From an uncultured Bacteroidota bacterium (GTDB lineage Bacteria; Bacteroidota; Bacteroidia; Chitinophagales; Chitinophagaceae): DNA of 5,860 nucleotides. Of the stretch, positions 1 through 5,332 are shown piece after piece. The position numbers and the translations under genes were made by a program. Location of the stretch: contig CAIRNW010000140.1 in the NCBI GenBank assembly GCA_903879995.1, forward strand, positions 1 through 5,860, read 5' to 3'. Below the pieces are notes generated by a model. That model was not told the origin of the DNA. It searched no databases and worked only from the letters and a program-made list of their open reading frames with translations. The number at the start of each line of letters is the position of its first letter. The stretch's first letter is position 1.

Positions 1-564
1 CTTTCACCCGATGGTAAAAAAATGATTTACACCAGCACCAAAGACGGTGACATAGAACTTTACATCATGGATCTCAAGTCTGGAAAAGAAAAAAGAATCA
101 CCCATGAATTAGGGTACGATGGGGGAGCTTGGTTTAGTCCGGATGGTAAAAAAATCATTTGGCGTGCCTCTCGCCCTAAAACAGAGGCGGCTATCACTGA
201 ATACAAAGAGTTGCTGGCGCAGGACCTGGTTGCTCCCACTAACATGGAGGTTTGGGTAGCTAATGCTGATGGTACGGGTGCAAAGCAGGTAACCAATTTT
301 GGTCAGGCCAATTGGGCACCCACTTTTATGCCTGACAGTAAACGTATCATTTTTGCATCCAATCATGAATACAAACGTGGTTTTCCTTTCAACTTGTATA
401 CGATCAATGGAGATGGCTCCAATTTGCAAAAGGTAAGCCGCGACAAGGGATTTGATGCGTTCCCTATGTTCAGCCCGGATGGGAAACGTATTGTTTTTGC
501 AAGTAATCGGAACAACGGGGGAACCCGTGATACGAATGTTTTTGTGGCTGACTGGGTAGAGTAA
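1..564 (+). CDS. TolB-like PD40 beta-propeller protein (3' end only)
   Basis: The reading frame is open from the first base of the window, so the gene starts upstream; 187 residues and the TAA stop are visible. Four PD40/TolB-type propeller motifs are seen: LSPDGKKMIYTS (residues 1-12 of the visible part), FSPDGKKIIWRAS (45-57), FMPDSKRIIFASN (109-121) and FSPDGKRIVFASN (157-169), each followed by a strand of the type 'ELYIMDLKSG' or 'NLYTINGDGS'. A charged insertion at about 58-81 (RPKTEAAITEYKELLAQDL) separates blades one and two. Proteins of this family in Bacteroidetes are usually exported and act as binding scaffolds or as the propeller part of a larger enzyme. The N-terminus is missing, so a signal peptide or a fused catalytic domain cannot be judged. 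No catalytic residues of S9 peptidases are present in this C-terminal piece. Family is well supported; function is unknown. Confidence 0.85.
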   Translation, partial: LSPDGKKMIYTSTKDGDIELYIMDLKSGKEKRITHELGYDGGAWFSPDGKKIIWRASRPKTEAAITEYKELLAQDLVAPTNMEVWVANADGTGAKQVTNFGQANWAPTFMPDSKRIIFASNHEYKRGFPFNLYTINGDGSNLQKVSRDKGFDAFPMFSPDGKRIVFASNRNNGGTRDTNVFVADWVE

Positions 565-575
565 GAAAGCCTCCT

Positions 576-583
576 TACATTTG
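576..583 (+). promoter_or_regulatory. Candidate Bacteroidetes -7 element (TACATTTG)
   Basis: TACATTTG matches the Bacteroidetes sigma-ABfr -7 consensus TAnnTTTG exactly and lies 20 bases before the ATG of the membrane-protein gene at 604, which would give a leader of roughly 12-17 bases. I do not see a convincing TTTG/TTG -33 element 19-21 bases upstream, which lies in the end of the TolB-like gene, so this is a plausible but incomplete promoter. It overlaps the inverted repeat at 578-599. Confidence 0.4.
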
Positions 584-599
584 TTTACCTAAACAAATG
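578..599. repeat. Perfect inverted repeat, 10-base arms, 2-base centre
   Basis: The arms CATTTGTTTA (578-587) and TAAACAAATG (590-599) are exact reverse complements around a central CC. The repeat starts 13 bases after the TolB-like stop and ends 4 bases before the next ATG. It overlaps the TAnnTTTG element at 576-583. It could be an operator for a dimeric regulator, a short AT-rich terminator of the upstream gene (no T run follows it), or an mRNA hairpin that hides the start at 604. The sequence alone does not separate these possibilities. Confidence 0.7.
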
Positions 600-603
600 C
601 TAT

Positions 604-1038
604 ATGGAAACCGGACTTTTGCACTTGCACAATGCCCTTCGATGGGTAGTGTTATTATTACTTGTTTGGAGTTTGATCCAAGCAATGACAAAAAAAGAAT
701 CCATCCGTAGCAGCAGCCTTTGGCTGATGATTGCCTCACACACGATGTTGCTAATTGGGCTTTATCAAACCATAGCGGGGCGATATGGCTGGACAACCTT
801 GAACCTTCCCGAAGGAACTTCAGTAATGCGTGATTCATTTTATCGATTTTTTCTGATTGAGCATCCCGTTTTGATGATAACCTCAATTGTATTAATCACA
901 TTGGCGCGCGGCAAAGCAAAGCAATTGAACTTCCGCTCTGTTACCTGGTTGCTTGCAATCGCTTTGGTATTGATACTGGCGGGTATACCCTGGCCAGGAA
1001 GAGAATTAGTGGGAAGACCGCTGTTCCCCGGTGCATAA
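604..1038 (+). CDS. Small four-helix membrane protein, cytochrome b-like family of Bacteroidetes
   Basis: The product has 144 residues with four hydrophobic stretches at about 11-27, 40-58, 85-101 and 112-127, separated by short basic or polar loops (e.g. TKKESIRSS, ARGKAKQLNFR), as expected of an integral inner-membrane protein. The layout resembles a small Bacteroidetes family that databases often label 'cytochrome B': an N-terminal GLLHLHNALRW segment, a RFFLIEHPVLM segment, and a LAGIPWPGR motif near the end (126-133). Histidines at 7, 9, 46 and 87 lie at or near helix ends and could bind heme, but no classical bis-histidine cytochrome b pattern is proven, so redox function is only inferred. 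The ATG at 604 is preferred because it starts the conserved GLLHxH segment; no Shine-Dalgarno is visible. The neighbours give no clear functional clue. Confidence 0.75.
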   Translation: METGLLHLHNALRWVVLLLLVWSLIQAMTKKESIRSSSLWLMIASHTMLLIGLYQTIAGRYGWTTLNLPEGTSVMRDSFYRFFLIEHPVLMITSIVLITLARGKAKQLNFRSVTWLLAIALVLILAGIPWPGRELVGRPLFPGA

Positions 1039-1076
1039 GGTTACAGTTGGTATTACAAATTAATCACTGATCTCCT

Positions 1077-2234
1077 ATGGCGCATTACCATACACTTGGA
1101 CAAATTCCTCACAAACGGCACACGCAGTTTCGTAAGCCGGATGGAACTTTGTATAGCGAACAGTTATTTTCTACGGAGGGATTCAGTGATGATTACTCCT
1201 TACTCTATCACTGTCATCCTCCCACGCAGATCATAAAAACTGAACCTCAGCTTGATGTTTCTCCTCAGATTGCAGAGGAAAAAATGTTGAAGCACCGGAG
1301 CTTCGAAGGATTTAAAGTAAAACCAGAGGCCGATTTTTTGAAAAGTCGTGTGCCGGTGTTAGTCAACAACGATTGTCATATTGTATTGGCTTCTCCGCAG
1401 CAAAGTATGACTGATTATTTCTACAAGAATACCGATGCGGACGAACTGATTTTTGTTCATGAGGGGTCGGGCAAGGTGCTTACCCAGTATGGACAACTGC
1501 CATTCTCCTATGGAGATTACATAATTCTTCCCAGAGGAACTATTTATCAGATACATTTTGATACGCCAACCAATCGCTTGTTTATTGTAGAGTCTTTTTC
1601 GCCCCTTCGTTATCCTAAACGATATATGAGTCGGTTTGGACAGTTGATGGAGCATTCGCCCTATTGCGAACGCGATATTCGTCCTCCACAAGATTTACTC
1701 ACTATTGACCAGCAAGGTGATTTTTTAATTCGAGCCAAAAAGAAAGGAATGCTATACGGATTGCATTATGGTACGCATCCGTTTGATGTGGTAGGCTGGG
1801 ACGGGTGTTGCTATCCATACATCTTTTCTATTCACGATTTTGAACCGATCACGGGTCGTGTTCACATGCCACCACCCATCCATCAAACATTTGAAACCAA
1901 CAGTTTTGTGGTGTGTTCGTTTGTGCCCCGTCTTTACGATTATCATCCGCAGGCAATCCCTGCTCCTTATAATCACAGCAACATTGACAGTGACGAAGTG
2001 ATTTACTACGTAGATGGCGATTTCATGAGTCGAAAAAGTGTAACGCGTGGTATGATCACATTGCACCCCGCGGGCATCCCGCACGGTCCACACCCCGGAG
2101 CTGTTCAAAAAAGCATCGGAGCTAAGGAAACAAAGGAATTAGCCGTGATGGTTGATACATTCCGCCCCCTTATGTTAACAAAACAGGCCTTAGATATTGA
2201 AAATCAAGGCTATGTGATGAGTTGGGCTGAGTAA
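1077..2234 (+). CDS. hmgA: Homogentisate 1,2-dioxygenase
   Basis: The 385-residue product is a cytosolic Fe(II) cupin-fold enzyme that opens the ring of homogentisate with O2 to give maleylacetoacetate, a central step of tyrosine/phenylalanine breakdown. The N-terminal IPHKRHTQFRKPDGTLYSEQLF (10-31) is the usual start of the family. The iron ligands of the human enzyme (His335, Glu341, His371) correspond by pattern to H300, E307 and H336 in PYNHSNIDSDE and IPHGPHPG. The conserved active-site His365 corresponds to H330 in TLHPAGIPHG, and His292 probably to H253 in SIHDFEP. The Fe-His to Fe-Glu spacing is one residue longer than in the human protein. It is shorter than the 430-445-residue proteobacterial and animal forms but about the size I expect in Bacteroidetes. 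The next pathway genes (fahA, maiA) are not in the window. The 38-base gap upstream has no clear promoter, so it may be read through from the gene at 604. Confidence 0.93.
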   Translation: MAHYHTLGQIPHKRHTQFRKPDGTLYSEQLFSTEGFSDDYSLLYHCHPPTQIIKTEPQLDVSPQIAEEKMLKHRSFEGFKVKPEADFLKSRVPVLVNNDCHIVLASPQQSMTDYFYKNTDADELIFVHEGSGKVLTQYGQLPFSYGDYIILPRGTIYQIHFDTPTNRLFIVESFSPLRYPKRYMSRFGQLMEHSPYCERDIRPPQDLLTIDQQGDFLIRAKKKGMLYGLHYGTHPFDVVGWDGCCYPYIFSIHDFEPITGRVHMPPPIHQTFETNSFVVCSFVPRLYDYHPQAIPAPYNHSNIDSDEVIYYVDGDFMSRKSVTRGMITLHPAGIPHGPHPGAVQKSIGAKETKELAVMVDTFRPLMLTKQALDIENQGYVMSWAE

Positions 2235-2261
2235 TTCCCTCGCTTTCAAAATTTTAGGGAA
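2235..2261 (+). terminator. Weak candidate terminator hairpin after hmgA
   Basis: TTCCCT (2235-2240), directly after the hmgA stop, can pair with AGGGAA (2256-2261) across a 15-base A/T-rich loop. The stem is six pairs and no clear T run follows (ATTCTTCGTT), so it is a poor intrinsic terminator by the standard model. It is listed because transcription from hmgA would be expected to end before the ribosomal promoter at 2289. Confidence 0.25.
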
Positions 2262-2265
2262 ATTC

Positions 2266-2296
2266 TTCGTTATTCGCTGATAACGACCTATCTTTG
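2266..2296 (+). promoter_or_regulatory. Bacteroidetes-type promoter of the infA-rplQ ribosomal operon
   Basis: TATCTTTG at 2289-2296 is an exact TAnnTTTG -7 element. Nineteen bases upstream lies TTCG (2266-2269), a weak form of the -33 TTTG box at normal Bacteroidetes spacing. The inferred transcription start is around 2300-2303, only about 10-13 bases before the infA ATG at 2313, so the mRNA would have a very short leader with no Shine-Dalgarno. Start of the operon and element agree well. Confidence 0.75.
2267..2286. repeat. Inverted repeat with 7-base arms inside the infA promoter
   Basis: TCGTTAT (2267-2273) and ATAACGA (2280-2286) are exact reverse complements separated by six bases (TCGCTG). 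The palindrome fills the spacer between the putative -33 and -7 boxes, where a bound repressor or a spacer-distorting activator would act. It lies upstream of the inferred transcription start, so it would act as DNA rather than in the operon's own RNA. No regulator gene is visible nearby, and chance is possible. Confidence 0.5.
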
Positions 2297-2312
2297 CACC
2301 CCTTAAAATCGT

Positions 2313-2531
2313 ATGTCGAAACAACCGCTGATTAAGCAGGATGGAGTTATTCTAGAAGCATTATCAAATGCAATGTTCCGGGTAAAACTGGAAAATGGGC
2401 ACGAAATCCTAGCTACGATCTCCGGAAAAATGCGAATGCACTACATCCGTATTCTCCCCGGTGATAAAGTTGGTGTTGAACTTTCTCCTTACGATTTAAC
2501 AAGGGGACGGATCAATTTCCGTTATAAATAA
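2313..2531 (+). CDS. infA: Translation initiation factor IF-1
   Basis: IF-1 binds the A site of the 30S subunit during initiation and helps IF-2 and IF-3 select the initiator tRNA. The product is 72 residues, the exact usual length, and consists of one S1-type OB fold: [60 protein letters not shown] with the hallmark GKMR (38-41), LPGDKV (48-53) and [10 protein letters not shown] (58-67). The start follows the inferred transcription start by only about ten bases. It is the first gene of the operon and is followed after 20 bases by rpmJ. That short gap contains CTGTT-A-AACAG (2534-2544), a mini-palindrome of uncertain meaning. Confidence 0.97.
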   Translation: MSKQPLIKQDGVILEALSNAMFRVKLENGHEILATISGKMRMHYIRILPGDKVGVELSPYDLTRGRINFRYK

Positions 2532-2551
2532 GACTGTTAAACAGAATAAAG

Positions 2552-2668
2552 ATGAAAGTAAGAGCCTCTATTAAAAAGCGCAGCGCCGACTGTAAGATTG
2601 TTCGTCGTAAAGGCAAGCTGTACATTATCAACAAGAAAAACCCTCGCTATAAGCAGCGTCAGGGTTAA
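2552..2668 (+). CDS. rpmJ: 50S ribosomal protein L36 (bL36), C-minus type
   Basis: The 38-residue product starts [21 protein letters not shown] and ends NPRYKQRQG, the classical L36 pattern and length. L36 is a small late-assembly protein of the large subunit that contacts 23S rRNA. In zinc-binding (C-plus) L36 proteins three Cys and one His form a zinc ribbon. Here the positions of the first Cys, third Cys and His carry Ser11, Asn27-28 and Tyr33; only Cys14 remains, so zinc binding is not expected. This C-minus form is common in Bacteroidetes. It lies between infA and rpsM, its usual place. No Shine-Dalgarno is visible; the start is fixed by homology. Confidence 0.97.
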   Translation: MKVRASIKKRSADCKIVRRKGKLYIINKKNPRYKQRQG

Positions 2669-2705
2669 TCCTATTTTAAACCAATTAATTTTTTAATACT
2701 CAATT

Positions 2706-3086
2706 ATGGCTCGTATTGCCGGTGTTGATTTACCAAAACAGAAAAGAGGTGAGATTGGACTAACCTATATCTATGGGATCGGTCCTTCTACTGCCCGCTA
2801 CATTCTCGATAAAAACAATATCGATCGTAACAAGAAAGTAAACGAATGGAATGACGACGAGTTAAATGCCATTCGTAGTGTTATTACTGATGAATTGAAA
2901 GTAGAAGGTCAGCTTCGTTCTGAAGTGCAAATGAGCATCAAGCGTTTATTGGACATCGCTTGCTACCGTGGTCTTCGTCATCGTAAAGGTTTGCCCGTTC
3001 GTGGTCAACGTACAAAAACAAATAGCCGTACGCGTAAAGGAAAGCGTAGAACTGTAGCCGGTAAGAAGAAGGCTCCTAAGAAATAA
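2706..3086 (+). CDS. rpsM: 30S ribosomal protein S13 (uS13)
   Basis: S13 sits in the head of the 30S subunit, contacts S19 and the large subunit (bridges B1a/b), and its C-terminal tail reaches the P-site tRNA. The 126-residue product starts [30 protein letters not shown], including the helix-two-turn-helix motif (about 14-35), continues with the helical region [19 protein letters not shown], and has the signature [28 protein letters not shown] (85-112). The tail [13 protein letters not shown] is basic and slightly longer than in E. coli (118 residues). It follows rpmJ after 37 A/T-rich bases that hold no clear signal, and precedes rpsK by 37 bases. Confidence 0.97.
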   Translation: MARIAGVDLPKQKRGEIGLTYIYGIGPSTARYILDKNNIDRNKKVNEWNDDELNAIRSVITDELKVEGQLRSEVQMSIKRLLDIACYRGLRHRKGLPVRGQRTKTNSRTRKGKRRTVAGKKKAPKK

Positions 3087-3123
3087 TCGATAATTAATTT
3101 AACAGACTACCTCAAGTAATACA

Positions 3124-3534
3124 ATGGCAAAAGCACAACAACAGCAACCCAGCGCAAAGCAGGCCTCTAAAAAAAGAGTCGTGAAAGTTGATTCTTACGG
3201 GGATGCACATATCTCTGCAACATTCAACAATATTATTGTGAGCCTTACCAACAAAACGGGCCAGGTAATTTCCTGGAGCAGTGCTGGTAAAATGGGTTTC
3301 CGCGGTTCCAAGAAGAATACTCCTTATGCCGCACAAATGGCCGCTGCAGATGCTGCAAAAGTGGCATTTGATGCAGGTTTGAAGCGTGTGGATGTGTATG
3401 TGAAAGGTCCAGGTTCTGGACGTGAGGGTGCCATTCGCTCTTTATCACAAAGCGGAATTGAGGTGGTAATGATCAAAGATGTGACGCCAATGCCTCACAA
3501 CGGATGCCGTCCTCCTAAAAAGAGACGCGTATAA
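3124..3534 (+). CDS. rpsK: 30S ribosomal protein S11 (uS11)
   Basis: S11 lies on the 30S platform near the E site and binds helices of the 16S rRNA together with S7 and S18. The 136-residue product has a Gln/Lys-rich N-terminal extension ([17 protein letters not shown], about 2-18), then the conserved core [46 protein letters not shown] (26-71), the [14 protein letters not shown] motif (94-107) and the near-invariant C-terminus [18 protein letters not shown] (119-136). N126-G127 is the Asn-Gly position that is converted to isoaspartate in E. coli S11. The ATG at 3124 is the only reasonable start. The gene is followed by the unusually long 115-base gap before rpsD. Confidence 0.97.
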   Translation: MAKAQQQQPSAKQASKKRVVKVDSYGDAHISATFNNIIVSLTNKTGQVISWSSAGKMGFRGSKKNTPYAAQMAAADAAKVAFDAGLKRVDVYVKGPGSGREGAIRSLSQSGIEVVMIKDVTPMPHNGCRPPKKRRV

Positions 3535-3572
3535 TTAAATAGTTCGACGCCAGTCGTTTCATTTTATTAAAG

Positions 3573-3634
3573 GGTGCACGATTAATTTTTTTAAAGCTTT
3601 TTACCGATCGTCGCACCGGTTTTTAAAAAAGCTT
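3573..3634 (+). promoter_or_regulatory. Structured leader upstream of rpsD; candidate S4-responsive pseudoknot or attenuator
   Basis: Two helices can be drawn by eye. Helix A pairs GGTGCACGAT (3573-3582) with ATCGT-C-GCACC (3607-3617), ten pairs with one bulged C, followed by GG and TTTTT (3620-3624). Helix B pairs AAGCTTTTT (3594-3602) with AAAAAGCTT (3626-3634), capped by ACCG (3603-3606) with CGGT (3617-3620) and a TTTTA bulge. The ten-base loop of B (3607-3616) is the same segment that helix A uses, so A and B cross: they form a pseudoknot or compete. Helix B ends 15 bases before the rpsD ATG. A small CGAC-GCCA-GTCG hairpin (3545-3556) precedes them. In E. coli, S4 binds a pseudoknot in the alpha-operon mRNA, and in Bacillus an rpsD leader; regulation by S4 here is inferred. 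No TAnnTTTG promoter is seen in this gap. Confidence 0.55.
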
Positions 3635-3649
3635 AAATGAACAAGTACT

Positions 3650-4255
3650 ATGGCACGTTACAATGGTCCTAAGACCAAGATCTCCCGTATTTTCGGGGAG
3701 CCCATTTTGGGAAATGGCAAATGGTTGGGTAAAAACAGCAACCCTCCAGGCCAGCACGGAGACAAGCGCAAGCGTAAAACCCTTGGCGAGTATGCATTAC
3801 AACTTCGTGAAAAGCAAAAAGCAAAGTATACCTACGGTGTACTGGAAAAACAATTCCGCAAAACATTTGAAGAAGCCGCTCGCCGTAAAGGTGTAACGGG
3901 TGAAAACCTGATCAAGCTCCTTGAAGCAAGATTGGATAACACCGTTTTCCGCATGGGTATTGCGCCTTCTCGTCCTGGTGCCCGTCAGCTCGTGAGCCAC
4001 AAGCACATTGAGGTGAATGGTCAGGTTGTGAATATTCCTTCCTACTCTTTGAAGCCCGGTGATGTGGTTACGATCAAGGACAGCAGTCGTACGCGTACTT
4101 CTATCACTAGCCCCATTCGTGGTAAAAATCCAAAGTTTGGCTGGCTTGACTTTAACGAGACAGAAATGAAAGGTACGTTCATCACTTACCCCGAGCGTGA
4201 AAGTGTTCCTGAGAATATCAAGGAGCAGCTGATCGTCGAATTGTATTCTAAGTAA
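3650..4255 (+). CDS. rpsD: 30S ribosomal protein S4 (uS4), C-minus type
   Basis: S4 is a primary binder of the 16S rRNA 5' domain, nucleates 30S assembly, shapes decoding fidelity at the S4-S5 interface, and in several bacteria represses its own mRNA. The 201-residue product starts [19 protein letters not shown], continues [51 protein letters not shown] (31-81), and has the S4 RNA-binding domain [38 protein letters not shown] (about 87-124) plus [18 protein letters not shown]. It ends [10 protein letters not shown], the family's usual end. The protein has no cysteine at all, so the four-Cys zinc site of Thermus S4 is absent. The start at 3650 is set by the conserved MARYxGP; a second ATG at 3637 is out of frame. 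Confidence 0.97.
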   Translation: MARYNGPKTKISRIFGEPILGNGKWLGKNSNPPGQHGDKRKRKTLGEYALQLREKQKAKYTYGVLEKQFRKTFEEAARRKGVTGENLIKLLEARLDNTVFRMGIAPSRPGARQLVSHKHIEVNGQVVNIPSYSLKPGDVVTIKDSSRTRTSITSPIRGKNPKFGWLDFNETEMKGTFITYPERESVPENIKEQLIVELYSK

Positions 4256-4261
4256 ACCCAT

Positions 4262-4274
4262 GAGGTAATACCTC
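4262..4274 (+). other. Small hairpin between rpsD and rpoA
   Basis: GAGGT (4262-4266) and ACCTC (4270-4274) are exact reverse complements around AAT, in the 38-base gap between the rpsD stop and the rpoA start. No T run follows (TCACCGAAAAAATAATCGT), so it is not an intrinsic terminator. It may be an RNA-stability or processing element, or chance. The remaining A-rich bases form the usual Bacteroidetes-style leader of rpoA. Confidence 0.35.
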
Positions 4275-4293
4275 TCACCGAAAAAATAATCGT

Positions 4294-5295
4294 ATGGCAA
4301 TTCTCAATTTTCAAAAACCTGATAAGATCATTTTACAGAAGGCTAGTGATTTTAATGCACAGTTCGAGTTCCGTCCACTGGAGCCTGGATATGGTGTAAC
4401 TATCGGAAATGCACTTCGCCGCGTATTGCTTAACTCTTTAGAGGGTTACGCCATTGTGGGTATCAAAATTGAAGGAGTTGATCACGAGTTCGCCACCCTT
4501 AAAGGCGTGAGCGAGGATGTGGTAGAACTCTTGTTGAACCTTAAGCAGGTTCGTTTCAAAAAAATCGGTGATCAGGATTTCACCAGTGAAAAAATCAGCA
4601 TCTCTGTAAAAAATAAAACAGAGTTCACTGCTGCGTTGATTGGTGAAAACACACAGGCTTTCCAAATCATGAATCCTGATTTATTGATTTGTACATTGGA
4701 TGCTTCTGCACGTTTGGATCTGGAGTTGACTATTGGTAAAGGCCGTGGATATGTTCCTGCAGAGGATAACAAACCCAAAGAATCACCTGTTGGATATATT
4801 CCTACGGATTCTATTTTTACTCCAATCAAGAACGTAAAATACAGTGTAGAAAATACCCGTGTAGAACAGCGTACAGACTTTGAAAAGTTGATCATGGAGG
4901 TTTCTACGGATGGTACCATTCATCCTGAAGAAGCGGTGAAGCAGGCTTCTCGCATTTTGATTCAGCACTTGATGATCATCACCGATGAGAATATCACGTT
5001 CGACAATAAAGAAGAAAAGAAAGAAGATCTGGTTGATGAGCAAACTCTTCAGTTGCGTAAAGTATTGAAGACTCCATTGGAGGATCTTGATCTTTCCGTA
5101 CGTGCATTCAATTGCTTGAAAGCAGCTAAAATCAATTCACTTAGTGAGCTGGTTCAGTATGAGCAAGAAGACTTGATGAAGTTCCGCAACTTCGGACAGA
5201 AATCACTCTCTGAAATTGAGCAGGTGCTTTCTGAGCGTGGATTACATTTTGGTATGGATCTTGCCAAAATGGGTATTGATGTAAGTGAAATTTAA
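4294..5295 (+). CDS. rpoA: DNA-directed RNA polymerase subunit alpha
   Basis: Alpha dimerises to start assembly of RNA polymerase and contacts promoter DNA and activators. The 333-residue product has the alpha-NTD (about 1-235) with RPLEPGYGVTIGNALRRVLLNSLEGYAIV (27-55), whose R43 matches E. coli R45 needed for assembly, GVSEDVVELLLNLK (71-84) and KGRGYVPAEDNK (149-160). An acidic/lysine linker (about 237-256, DNKEEKKEDLVDEQTLQL) leads to the alpha-CTD (about 260-325): LEDLDLSVRAFNCLKAAKINSLSELVQYEQEDLMKFRNFGQKSLSEIEQVLSERGLHFGMDL. R270, N273, C274 and K276 line up with E. coli R265, N268, C269 and K271; R265 and N268 contact UP-element DNA. Complete and of normal length. Co-transcription with rpsD and rplQ is expected. 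Confidence 0.97.
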   Translation: MAILNFQKPDKIILQKASDFNAQFEFRPLEPGYGVTIGNALRRVLLNSLEGYAIVGIKIEGVDHEFATLKGVSEDVVELLLNLKQVRFKKIGDQDFTSEKISISVKNKTEFTAALIGENTQAFQIMNPDLLICTLDASARLDLELTIGKGRGYVPAEDNKPKESPVGYIPTDSIFTPIKNVKYSVENTRVEQRTDFEKLIMEVSTDGTIHPEEAVKQASRILIQHLMIITDENITFDNKEEKKEDLVDEQTLQLRKVLKTPLEDLDLSVRAFNCLKAAKINSLSELVQYEQEDLMKFRNFGQKSLSEIEQVLSERGLHFGMDLAKMGIDVSEI

Positions 5296-5332
5296 TTATT
5301 GATAACCGCTGTTGGTTTTAATCAGCAGCAAC

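Noticed and set aside
575..886. Minus-strand open frame (103 codons) opposite the membrane-protein gene
   Set aside because: The plus-strand frame has four membrane helices and family-like motifs; the minus-strand one is compositionally random.
1039..1076. Possible promoter or ribosome binding site before hmgA
   Set aside because: No TAnnTTTG, purine-rich motif or inverted repeat is visible in these 38 bases.
1359..2108. Two minus-strand open frames (110 and 118 codons) opposite hmgA
   Set aside because: Both are antisense to a complete, conserved enzyme gene and have no domain, promoter or membrane/signal features.
2534..2544. CTGTT-A-AACAG mini-palindrome between infA and rpmJ
   Set aside because: Five-base arms with a one-base centre cannot form a stable RNA hairpin, and such short palindromes are frequent by chance.
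3583..3590. TAATTTTT as a -7 promoter element before rpsD
   Set aside because: It lacks the final G of TAnnTTTG, has no recognisable -33 box, and lies within a long A/T-rich stretch.
3594..3634. Helix B as a simple rho-independent terminator of rpsM-rpsK
   Set aside because: It is followed by AAATGAAC rather than a T run, and rpsD-rpoA-rplQ are normally co-transcribed with rpsK. A regulatory leader fits better, although helix A followed by TTTTT keeps attenuation open.
3663..3896. 77-codon open frame on the plus strand inside rpsD
   Set aside because: Out-of-frame shadow of S4 with no recognisable domain; the S4 frame is conserved across the whole stretch.
3797..4300. 167-codon open frame on the minus strand opposite rpsD
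   Set aside because: It lies fully antisense to the clearly identified S4 gene, its translation resembles no family I know, and long antisense frames arise often opposite highly biased ribosomal genes.
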